Under the pieces are notes generated by a model. That model did no database searches. It was given only the letters and a program-made list of their open reading frames with translations, and had not been told where the DNA came from. Of a stretch of DNA of 64,000 nt, positions 35,776-45,736 are shown in pieces. This stretch comes from Crotophaga sulcirostris. Lineage: Eukaryota > Chordata > Aves > Cuculiformes > Crotophagidae. The stretch is from NCBI GenBank assembly GCA_013397455.1, contig VYZB01000169.1:467997-531996 (forward strand), read 5' to 3'. Positions within the stretch are counted from its first letter, which is position 1, and each line of letters begins with the position of its first letter. Position numbers and translations under genes: made by a program.

Positions 35776-37959
35776 GAAGGTTTTTCTTAGTAAGCCAGTC
35801 AGATTATTGCACACAAAATCTACACCTTCATGCAAAAAGTGAAATAGAGCCTCGTGCATGAGCACAAGTGCTGAGCAGCAGTTGCTGTGTCGCAGCACGG
35901 TAGCCATAAAAGCAGTCTCGTCTGTGGCTTGTTTGCAAAAGAGAAAGCAGAAGATAAGGAAGGACTCTGGCACCTGGGTGCTTTCAACACAGGTCAAACA
36001 GAGGCTGAAGCAACAGCCCTGGCTCCGTGCCCTCCAGGGCAGCCCCTGCCACCCCTCACTGTTACCTCTGCTCCTGCATCCTGAGAGCAACTGTAACAGC
36101 TCTGATAATCTGTCTGTTATAAAAAAAATTCAGGGTAAGAAAGACAGTGAGGCTGGGCTGATCCCCCTGGAGAAGTGGCAGAGGGATGCTCTCTGGCAGA
36201 GCTGGAGGTGAGGATGCAGAACCCACCACTGCTCCTGACCCAGTGCAGCGCACTCAGCTCCCAGCACCACAAACTGGTGCTGATTTTCAAGACCCAATAA
36301 GCTGAACAAGAGAGCCTGTGGGCCAGATTCATCCAGGGTTTAGTTCTGTCAGAGCTTGTACAGTTTTGCCACTGGTGGACCTGTATCTTTAGGTGCAGAA
36401 TCGTAATGGGCTCGAGCGCTCTGGGAACAACGGTTTGATGGAGAAACAACCTGACTGTGGTCACAAACTCAGACTCCGCACACTGAAACCCCCAACTCAC
36501 ATTGTTAAAAGGCACTTGGACAACATAAACAAGTGTCTGCTGTCCCCTGCCCCATCCCCTGCAGGACAGGGGTGGTGCTCACTCGCTGGATGCTGTTTCT
36601 CCGCGTGGCTCGAGCCTGGCCCTCTGTGCTGGTCAAACCCTGCTGAGGACAAGCCGTACCCTGCCCCAGCCCCTCTGCCTGTTGTGTGACTCCAGGGCTT
36701 GGCTCCACAGCCCCACTGCTTGGGCTGAGGCAGAGCAGTGACAGCAGTGCTGTCATTGCAGTGGCAGACCCACCACACTGAGTTTTCAGGTGACACCACC
36801 AAGTGTTTTCCACAGCCAAAGCTCAGTGCTCTCTCAGCTCTGGGCACTCAGCAGAGCTGAAGAGCATCTCCTGGGCTGCTGCTCCTGCCTGCACCACCAC
36901 CTCCAGCTGCTCTGTCAGCAGGATGGGCTCCCGAGGCAGCTCCCTCTACCCTGGCCCCTGGGCACAGTGCCCAAGCCTGGAACAGGGATGGAGGAGCGAC
37001 CTTGGCTCAGCCTCTGCCCGAGGGGCGTACGTGACCCCGGGCCAGGCGCAGACCTGGGGTCAGCACGTGCCTTCAGTCTAAAAATAAACAAATGCGAGCA
37101 CGTGAGCGCAGGGTAACAGCCAGAGTGCTCGTGTTGGCTGGACACAGCCTGCCCTTCCAAACACGTGCTGGCTGGGTGTGCACAGGGTCCTGCCCCCACT
37201 GCACCCCGTTCTCGCTCCGGCCGCCCTGCACAGGGGAAGCAGCGGAGCGACACTCGCTCATCACTAACCCAGAGCTGGAGCAGGGGCAAGGCAGGGCCTG
37301 AGCTGCTTGATGTGCTGAGGGCTCTGTTCTCAAAGGGAGAGCAGGCAGAGAGCAGAGCTGTTGCTGGAGGAACAAATTGAATTTCATTTGCCAAAGTCAA
37401 GCGTGAAACCAGGGGCACTCAGCTGCCTGTGGGGAACCCTGTCCCCTCTGGTCTCTGTCCCCAGCAGCTCCCAGTCTAGTCTCAGCCTAGCCTTGTCCCA
37501 GCTCACACAATTCCACTGCTCTCCTCTAAATCCACATTTATTTCTCATCATTTTCAGGTTCCTGACCTTCACCTTCCTGCCGTGGCACCACCAGTAGCCC
37601 TGTGTACCAGAGCTACAGTTAATACTTGACCTGACACAGAGCAGAAGGAAATTAAGCTTATGGTTTATTATAATGTCTGCAAAACAGCTTAGATTTGGGC
37701 AACAGATCTTTACAAAATCTGTGCTCCCTTCTGAAAGGCAAATCCCTTGCTCAGAGCAGAGGGGGAGGCTGGGCAGGCAAGGGCTGCTCCAAGGAAAGGT
37801 CACCAGGACTGTGGCCATCTGAGACAGGGGGTCAATCCTTGCCTCCCTCTTGGCTGGAATGAAAGAAATAAATAGAGAAACCAAAGCCAAGCTGAGGCAC
37901 GCATCCAGGGTGGAATATTTTCAGCTCAAACAGCTACATTTGGCACAAGCAACTGGAAA
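35776..37959. other. Intergenic sequence left of the CpG island
   Basis: This is GC-rich non-coding sequence. A strong minus-strand acceptor (ttccttctgctctgtgtcag) lies at 37631-37650 and could receive the minus-strand donor at 38360. Nothing else is recognised. Confidence 0.4.
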
Positions 37960-38359
37960 CTGGGAACCAGGAGCCTGCAGTGGGACAGACTGCCCGGGCC
38001 CCGCGCTGGGCAGCGGGGCAGGAGCCTGGGGAGCCCTGTCACTGCTGGGGACACCACGGAAGAGAACCCCGCAGGTTGTACCGTAAAGGTCAGGCTTTCA
38101 CAGGTGTCAGCACCCACAGGAGCTCCCAGCAGCCCAAGGGTCAGCGGCAGCAGCTGCCCCCCACCTCCTGCCGCGAGCACTGCCCTGGCACAGGTGCCCA
38201 TGGACCCACCGTGCTGCCCTCGCCGCGCTCAGCACCAGCCCCTCCGCGGGGCACCCCCCCCCCCCCGCTCCCCTTCCTGCTTTTGGGGTCCCCCCTTCGG
38301 CTTCCCCCGCCCCTGAGCCCGCCGGGGATGCCCGGGGGCAGGCGAGAGGCATTGCTTAC

Positions 38360-38590
38360 CTGCCGGTGCCACGGGGCAGGTGGGGCTGCTCCGGTGGGGA
38401 TGCTCCGAAGGGGGGTGCGCTGGGGAGGATGCTCCGGAGGGGATCTGGTCCAGTGGGGATGCTCTGGCTGGGGATGCTCCGGCAGGGATGCTCCGCAGGG
38501 GAGGCTCAGGTGGGGGTACCCCAGCCCGGGGCGCGGTGCCGGCCGAGCCCCCAGCCCCTGCGCGGCCCCGCTCCGCAGTGCCACCGCGCT
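38360..38590 (-). ncRNA. Candidate first exon of an antisense-side lncRNA (C5orf56/CARINH-like position)
   Basis: The exon would start in the CpG island just below the ISRE and end at ccggcag before gtaagc, a near-perfect donor at 38359-38354. A strong acceptor for a second exon lies at 37631. Transcription would run from the SLC22A5 3' side toward the IRF1 3' end on the strand opposite IRF1. That is the layout of human C5orf56/IRF1-AS1 relative to IRF1 and SLC22A5. No conserved open frame is seen, so it is called non-coding. The start site is not determined, and sequence homology to the mammalian RNA was not recognised; the case is positional. Confidence 0.3.
38396..38505. repeat. GC-rich minisatellite in the CpG island
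   Basis: About six or seven imperfect copies of a 15-19-base unit built on ggggatgctccgg are present, with variants such as ggggatgctctgg and gggatgctccgcag. It falls inside the candidate first exon. Confidence 0.75.
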
Positions 38591-38594
38591 GCGC

Positions 38595-38610
38595 TTTCGC
38601 TTTCCCTTTC
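38595..38610 (-). promoter_or_regulatory. Triple GAAANN interferon-response element (ISRE/IRF-E)
   Basis: The minus strand reads GAAAGGGAAAGCGAAA, three GAAA cores at exact 6-base spacing. This is the consensus for tandem IRF binding, including IRF1 itself. A 12-position exact match is expected well under once in 64 kb by chance. It lies in the core of the CpG island, about 235 bases upstream of the minus-strand splice donor at 38360, a sensible promoter geometry. Confidence 0.65.
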
Positions 38611-38775
38611 CCCGCGGAGGAGGGGCAGCCCCGCCGCCCTCGGGAAAGGGGCTGGGTGGGCTCAGCCCCCCGATCCCCGGGCAAGGGGGAGGGGGTGGGT
38701 CCCTGCGCTGGAGCCGGGGGTCCCACAGCTCGAGGGGCGAAGCGACTCCTCGCTCCCGCGTTATAAAGTGAGTTT

Positions 38776-40401
38776 ATTCCTTCCCGAACTGCCTAAAGGC
38801 AAGGATTGCCATGGCTTTGCAGCACAGCAGGCAGAGACCAGAATGGCTTGGATGGGGCACAGCTGGCCCCAACGAGGTGATTTACAAGTTGGGACCTAAA
38901 ATAGAAGCATCTGGGATGCAGAGAGCATCTTCCTCCAAGTGAAAGCAGAGGCACCTGGGATGCAGCCTTCCTGCAAGGGGAAGCAGCAGCCTGGTAACAG
39001 AGGCTCCTCCTGACCCACAGCACTTAGGGGAACTCTGGGAGCCTGGAAAAAGCTACCAGAGCTCTGAGATTCCTGATGGCTAAGGACAATTAATGAAGAG
39101 ATCAAAAGCAAATTAACTTGGTTGACCTCAGGGTCAAAGAACCCTCCAGATGGTCACGATTAAGATGTCTTGAGAAGCCTCACTTCCAGCAGGGGCCCAG
39201 CAGAGAAAAGAGCTTCCCCATAGGGACAGGGCCAGAGCAAAGGGGAGAAGAGCTGGGGCTCTCAGGGCAGCTGGCAGGAACCACACACCTCCTCCTTGGT
39301 GGGTCTGCAGGCAGCTGGCTGCTGCCACCGGGGTGCTCACGGAATGGCTGAAGAGTCATTTAGATTGGTGGATGGAGAGGGAAGCGTGGGTATTATCATG
39401 ATGCATTCATAAACTCCTCAGAAGAACTGGAGTCCTGCTTCACCCAGGTGCTGGCTCTGGAATTCTTCAGCATGCTGTTCCCTCTGCTACCACAGCTCCT
39501 GGGGATAAAGCTCAGCTCTCTTGTGCAATGCAGGAGCTTTGTCTTACAGGCATCCATTTCTCTTCCCATCTCAAGATTCCTGCACTTCAAATATCTACGC
39601 TGCTTCATTTATTCTAGAGAAAAAAAAAAACCAAACTAAAAATAACCCCACCCCCTCTCACATTTGCCATGGGGGAATCTCATCCCTGGTGCTGCCCAGG
39701 CCAAGCACTGGCACCACCAGAGCACCTGCCCCCACCTCCCAGCCTTGGGGGGCTTCCAGCCAAGGGGGGTTCCTTGAGAGCCAACTGGGAAGCAGCTCTC
39801 CACCTGGCTTCCCACTGGGTAAGGGGTTCTTCTCTTCAGCTGGCCTTGTCTCCATCCCTCCCTGAAGGATTACAATTAGCAATTCAGGCTCTGGCCAGCT
39901 GGGGTTTATTTGTAGACAGTCAGCCAAGCTTTAGTTCTGTAAACATCTTAAGTCGATTCCTTCTGCCCCATTATCTCATCTCCACACTTCTTTACTGGGT
40001 TACTGCATTTATTTCAAAGGATCTCAGAAAATACATTAGAACAGAAGTGACTCAGCTTTTCAGACAGTTTGTGGAGCTTGGTCTCAACTCAGAGGAGCCA
40101 TTTCTTCACACTGATGAAGATTTTTACAGATAAGCCAGACCTACTTGTACCATCTACAAGACGGGACAAATGCCAGTTATTAAGGAAAACCAGGCAATAA
40201 TAGGCAGAACCCCTAAATTGTTTCTTAAATCTCTTAGTACATCAAACTCAGCTGACCTTGCTGGTGGTACTTCTGCTTATCTACAAGCACACGGCTTCAC
40301 ACAGAACGTGGGGGAACCCCACAAACCCCAGAGACTCAGTCCTGTGGTGATGTTTGCACGACCTGTTTGCTCAGGCCTGGTGAAGACTCCCATACAGTTT
40401 T
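38776..40401. other. Intergenic sequence right of the CpG island
   Basis: No exon chain or known repeat is recognised. An A-rich run lies at 39621-39631. Confidence 0.4.
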
Positions 40402-40640
40402 GGAATCACAGGTTGGTTTGGGTTGGAAGGGACCTCAAAGCCCACTCGGTTCCACCCCCTGCCATGGGCAGGGACACATCCCACTGGATCAGGATCAGCC
40501 CCATCCAACCTGGCCTGGAACACCTCCAGGGATGGGGCAGCCCCCACTGCTCTGGGCAGGCTGTTCCACTGGTCAGCACATGAGGCAAGACTGGAGTTTG
40601 GTTTTGCCACGAACGTTTACGAGAAACTCCTTGTAACTTT
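40402..40640 (-). mobile_element. CR1 LINE 3' fragment, minus strand
   Basis: The plus strand shows the usual reverse CR1 text: ggtttgggttggaagggacc, ccatccaacctggcctggaa, then cacctccagggatggggcag. On the minus strand it translates to [20 protein letters not shown], the C-terminal end of the CR1 reverse transcriptase ORF. The copy is short and 5'-truncated. Confidence 0.9.
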
Positions 40641-42800
40641 TCAATAACCTGCCCTTTGTAAATATGAGCTGAATGACCAGTTCTCTGTGTTGCTGACATG
40701 TGGAGAATGCTCCATGAGAACAGGACCCTGAAGGCGACCTTTCAGCAGCTCCTTCTGCTGAAGGACAGCCTCTCCACAGGGAGAAGAGGAAGAAAGTGCT
40801 CCCCCTGCTACTCCAGCACCCACCTCCCGTTCACCTCTTCCATGGAGAGCAGCCACAGATGGTGCTCAGGTTACAAAGACGACCTCTCGGCTTAGAACAA
40901 ATATTTTCTAAAAATTATGGAAAACACCTCATCATATACAGTACAACATTAGTCAAGGTAAAGTCTACAGGATCACAAAAAATTAAGTAGTTCCATTATA
41001 CAAAACGCCTTAAAACACAAAGATATAAAAAAAATGAGAATGCTTCATTTTAAAGATAATTCCAGATATGATTTTATTCTGAATTTTACAAATAACAAGC
41101 TCTTTTCTACAAAAAAACCCGACTAGGATAAGAATCAGTTTAGTCAGAGTTAGGAATATTTACATTCTTAGAAGACATTTATGTATATTTCTATATACAA
41201 GGCTGTGGCCATTACTAGTTAAAGTACTCCCAAAGGCATTTGAAAGTAAGGCATTATAGTGCTTGAGCTGATTCTATGCTTTAAGAAAACCATTTACAAG
41301 TGCCATTATTAAGGTTCTATTCTACAAATACTGCAATAGGTATTTATTCACAGAGACAGTCCCACCAGATCCCCCAAGTGCTTACTGTGCTCATGTGCGG
41401 ACGCTCCTGGGGAGCGTTAGAAAGAGCAGCCCCTCTGGGTAAGGCTATAAACCAGAACAGGCTGCCAAGCAGAGGAGTCTAACTCCCATTAATCTCCAAT
41501 TCCACAAGACCAGCAGTGCAGTATTAGGGTGATCATCTCTCAAAATCAGTCCTCTGAAGAGAACAGCGTTGTACACGACGTGGTTAGTGCACAGTGAAAC
41601 ATTCAGCACGCTGCCCACAGCTTTGTGTGCAGCTGGGAAGGGGCTCTGCAATTAACAGAGTATCATTAAGCATTCAAAATGCAATCCTTGCTTGATTTGC
41701 TGCAGTCCAATTCCCTGGGCAATGCAGCACTGCCCCGCAGTTTCTTCTTCCAAATGGAAACCTGGAAATGGGGAGGAGGTGTTCACACCACCTAACAAAA
41801 ATAGTGTCAGAAGTCCTCCAAAGCTGCCTGTTCCTGAAAGGTGAAACCCTAAGTGATGCTCACAGGAGCACCACACTCACTGCCAGGAGCGAGGAGCCTG
41901 GCTGTGGTTACACACTGCGGAGCACGAACATCACAAGAAACCACGGTACCTTTTCAGCCAGTGGTATTTCAACTTGCAAGCAAAGAAACTGAAGCGGCAG
42001 GATTATGTGACATGCCCAAGAGGGTGAGAGAAGTCAAAAGAAAGAGCTGGGAAGGAAGGGATCCTGGTTCCCAGCTCAAGGCCATGTGCTGTTTGCCTTG
42101 CTGAAGACACCGTAGCGTGCGTTGATCTCCAGCAGCAGAGAATTCTGCTTAACCAGGTAACTCCATATAACCTGCGTTGCTGCGGTAATTCAGGTCCTGG
42201 GCACCAAACCCATTCTGTATTCCCCCCAGGTTCAGTTTATCCTGAATGGCAAAGCCTGTGTTATCCTTCTCCACAGCAAGGAGCTCACAGGTTTATTAAA
42301 ACTTCTCTCTCTAAGGCAAATTCCATCCCTTCCCCCTTCCAAAATGTCACTCTGCTTCTTTGAGGATAAGAGGAGCAAAAGCACTGGCCTTCCCAGAGTG
42401 CAGCACGACAGGTCCTTCCCCACTGGCCTGCACACAAAGCAAGACTGGTATTTTGGTGCATTCAAATATTGTGCAAAAAATCATCAGTACAGAAGGGACC
42501 ATCTGTGCCTCACCTGGCCACCCAACGAAATGTGTCTCAAAAACCTAAGTTACAAAGTGGTCCATTTACAGCAGGTCCCAATCCTGCTGTGCATCAGTGC
42601 AAAGTGAGGTGCCAACATGTCTATGAACGACACCCCACACTGTCTAAAAGTCAGTCCTGTTGGAAAACATGGCACTGGGCAGATGCCTTGCAAAGCCAAG
42701 GCACCAGTGCTTTCCTCTGCAGGTAGATCCAAGGCCACATGTGGTGCTGCAAATTGCACCTGGTGCCAGCACTGATGCCACTCTAAGATTTCCCAGTGAC
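40641..42800. other. AT-rich sequence beyond the SLC22A5 3' end
   Basis: This is AT-rich, intergenic or possibly distal 3' UTR. Minus-strand AATAAA signals (plus-strand TTTATT) lie at 42292-42297, 41343-41348 and 41073-41078, so a very long UTR isoform of SLC22A5 cannot be excluded. Confidence 0.35.
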
Positions 42801-42824
42801 TGCATCAGTTCCTCTCACCTACAT

Positions 42825-42830
42825 TTTATT
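42825..42830 (-). terminator. SLC22A5: Possible SLC22A5 poly(A) signal
   Basis: This is the first canonical AATAAA met on the minus strand after the SLC22A5 stop, giving a 3' UTR of about 2.8 kb. An ATTAAA variant occurs slightly earlier at 42994-42999. Which signal is used cannot be decided from sequence alone. Confidence 0.35.
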
Positions 42831-45648
42831 TGCATTAGATCAGACCACCCACCTGTATTAAAGTATTCCCTCATTTGTTTTTGGAAGTGCATATTAGCTA
42901 GATTCTGCCTGCCCATGAGAACAAGCTCCTTGTTTTAGAGATAAGCTTAAGAGTAGGATAAAAAAGTAAATACAAAAAACCCAGGATGCTGTATTTAATA
43001 CATTCTACATTTCTGACTCATACTTTTTGTTTTTAAAAAAGATGAGCAAGGAAAAAGATGTATTTTTGTGACACAGAGACTGCCATTGTGTTTTGCAGTA
43101 TTAGTCACAACCAGGAAATTCCCCAATCCGGCTGGATTTTTTAAAAAAACCCAAACAAACAATAAAAATCCCCTACAAAAACCTCTAGTAAATATCAGAA
43201 TATTTATATTATTCAAGAACAAAAGCTTCCTTGTGGAGGCACATACCTGGATAAAACAGTGGATAAGAAATGACAGCTAAATCAGAGGCTAAGTGGTCTC
43301 TGCACTTGAGGACAGGAATTCCCACCCCAGATCATGCACCAGGCAGGCACGGATCTGACATTTCAGGCTGTTTTCTGAAGCAGTTTACAGGAAGAGACTT
43401 ATGGGACACAGTTGTTTACGTTGGCAAATCCATTACAAGGAAGTTGCAGCTAAATGTGTTTTGCCTCAGATTCCTGTGGTTATCAGATAATTCTCCAACA
43501 CACAGAAAAGAGCTGCTTCTAAATGTTCCAGTTCCTAGAAGTAAGGCTTACAGAGAAATAGGTTTTAAACCACATTCTTATGTTTGCAATGACCATTTCA
43601 GAGGAGGTGGTAAGCCTGACAATTTGGATCATGCCTTCTGGGCAAGGCAGGCTGGTTGCTACATGCTCTCTCTTGACACGTATTTGTTCATGTCAAGGCT
43701 CTTACATGATGTGCAGCGAGGCTTGCAAAACCCAGATTCTCAATTTTTGCACGAGCTCCAAATCACACACTGCATTTTACACCTGCTTGCCAAGGGCCTG
43801 TCAGCCCATTGAATTGGAGTGACACGGAACCTGCCCGAACGCTCGGATTCCTCGCCTTGGAAGAGCTGACGGTGCGACAAAACTACACTTCTTGGGACCA
43901 TTCTCTGACCCAGAAACATTGGCCAACTGCCTGCTGTATCCAGAAACCAAAATGGTGAACAAGTAGGTGAGAAAACCCAGGCAAAGCAGAGCAAATCCCA
44001 AAGGTCAAGGCACTGGCAAGAAGAGTTTAAACAAAACAAAATGCTGCAGTCTATGCAGTGCTTTCTTGTTTGTACAGGCGGTCTGGAGGGCACATGTCAG
44101 TCTGACTGCTGGAACAGTTACCAGGAACAGAACATAGGGGATTGGTCAACAAAAGATTGGAGCCAGCCAATGTCACTCATGTCCTGAAACAGAGTAGGAG
44201 AATGCACAACTTCCCGGGGCAGATGCTCCAGAGTAAGTAAATGATGGGTTGGTGTTAGTGTTGGGTTATAGGTTGGACTCGATGATCTCAGAGGTCCTTT
44301 CCAACCTTGTAATACTGCGATACTGTGATACTGTGACCCCTACAGCTCTGGCGACCACAGTTCAGTCTCTACAAGACAGAACAGAACACCAAGTGCCACA
44401 AGAGAGAAATCACCACTCTCATTGCCAAAGCATAACCAGGACAGCACAAGCGAGAGAGGGTGTACGTCTATACTGTATCTATTCAGAGAAGCACAGGCAA
44501 TGCTGAGGGTGCTTCCACAACCCAGGGAACAATTTCTTGGCAGACTGTCGGCAAGATTTGTTTTTTAAACAATTTGAAAACAATTCCCTAATTACAGTAG
44601 TTAAGTGAAATAACAGACCCCACAGCAACCGCACAGCCGGCACTTTGAGAACCGAGAAGCACAGTCAGAAATACCTTCTGAGTTTTGCTCTCAGTACACT
44701 CCACTGTGAGGTTGATGCAGCAGCATAGATTAACATAACAATTTATCTCTAAATACATTAATTGTGCGCGTGTCTACATTCATGTGGGTGAAAAGCACAG
44801 AACAAAGACAGGAGAATTGTTTCCGTCATCAAAATTGCACAGAAGACATTAAAACAATCTAGACAGAGAACTTCCACCGCACATCAAAAGGGAAGAAGCC
44901 CAAACTCACCCCGCTCCCTCTACACAGATGGAACCTTTTGCATAATTTAACATAAATATGGCTTGGAAACAGGCCACATCCAGGATCAGATGTAAACAGC
45001 TTCACCACACAGGCAAAACCAGTGCTGGAATCAAGTGAATTCTGTGAGCAAAACTTCAGTGCTACAAATACTTCGTGCAAGACAACTCTTCTCATCTAAA
45101 TTAAAACATACCAAGTTAGAATTCATTTTCAAAATCTTTCTTTGCATCTTTCTGAATTTGGTACCAAATTCAGCATGTGCAAAGCCATTTGCATAAGATT
45201 GAGAGGCACGTTCTCATAACCTGCACTCTAATAAATAAGTTTCCTGTCCAGAGACAGAAATCAAGGAATTAAAACCAATTCCAATTAGAAGCTTTTGCTG
45301 GCAAGTTTTCCTTCTTGATGTGCGTCAGCTCTGGAGAAGGTTCACCGAGGAACCCAGGTACCCCTTCAGTCCTTGAACTCTTTTTCAAGTATCTTTCAGC
45401 TGAACTATACACTTAAAGTTACAAAGGACTGATGAGATTCCATGGTACTACTGCACTGAACCAACCGTGGCTGAAAAATCTCAGCATTCATGTTCTTATA
45501 AAAAGAGAATGTAGAGAACACAGGGTTTAAATTAATAAATAAGGTTTAAATTACAGGAAACAGTGTTGCCACTAGCCCTTTTTAGAATGAATTTTAGAAG
45601 GAAAGTCCATTCAACTTTCAGCCCACCAGGCAGTCCACAGGAGCTCCA
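42831..45648 (-). other. SLC22A5: Probable SLC22A5 3' untranslated region
   Basis: This sequence follows the stop codon without a canonical poly(A) signal until about 42.8-43.0 kb. A small plus-strand CR1 tail is embedded near 44.3 kb. The extent is inferred only from the signal positions. Confidence 0.4.
44243..44336 (+). mobile_element. CR1 LINE 3' terminus with 8-bp tail repeats
   Basis: The fragment reads gttggactcgatgatctcag, aggtcctttccaacctt, then three 8-base units atactgcg, atactgtg, atactgtg at 44312-44335. These unit-tandem tails mark the true CR1 3' end. The insertion is only about 95 bases, so it is extremely 5'-truncated. Confidence 0.9.
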
Positions 45649-45736
45649 TCAGAAAGCTGTGCTTTTCAAAACCTCTGGATTTTCTTCTTCCTCCTTAGAA
45701 TCTCTTTTGCTCCTGGATGCAGGCCTGTATTCTAAT
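45649..45736 (-). CDS. SLC22A5: SLC22A5 exon 10, coding part with stop
   Basis: This coding end has 88 bases. It encodes an acidic/basic cytoplasmic tail ([10 protein letters not shown]) and the conserved LKSTAF terminus, then TGA at 45651-45649. Confidence 0.95.

Larger units (their letters stand above)
37960..38775. promoter_or_regulatory. CpG island, probable promoter
   Basis: This is the only long CpG-dense stretch in the window. It contains many CpG dinucleotides, GC boxes and runs of C and G, including C14 near 38256-38270 and G-runs near 38685-38700 that could form a quadruplex. It has no intact known coding exon. It holds an interferon-response element at 38595, a minisatellite at 38396-38505 and a strong minus-strand splice donor at 38360. 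It lies about 7 kb beyond the SLC22A5 stop codon and 33 kb beyond IRF1. CpG islands of this size normally mark promoters. The transcript is most likely non-coding and may be bidirectional. Confidence 0.65.

Noticed and set aside
37980..38771. 263-codon plus-strand open frame across the CpG island
   Set aside because: CpG islands lack stop codons by composition. The frame runs through the C14 tract and the minisatellite, and several frames are open at once.
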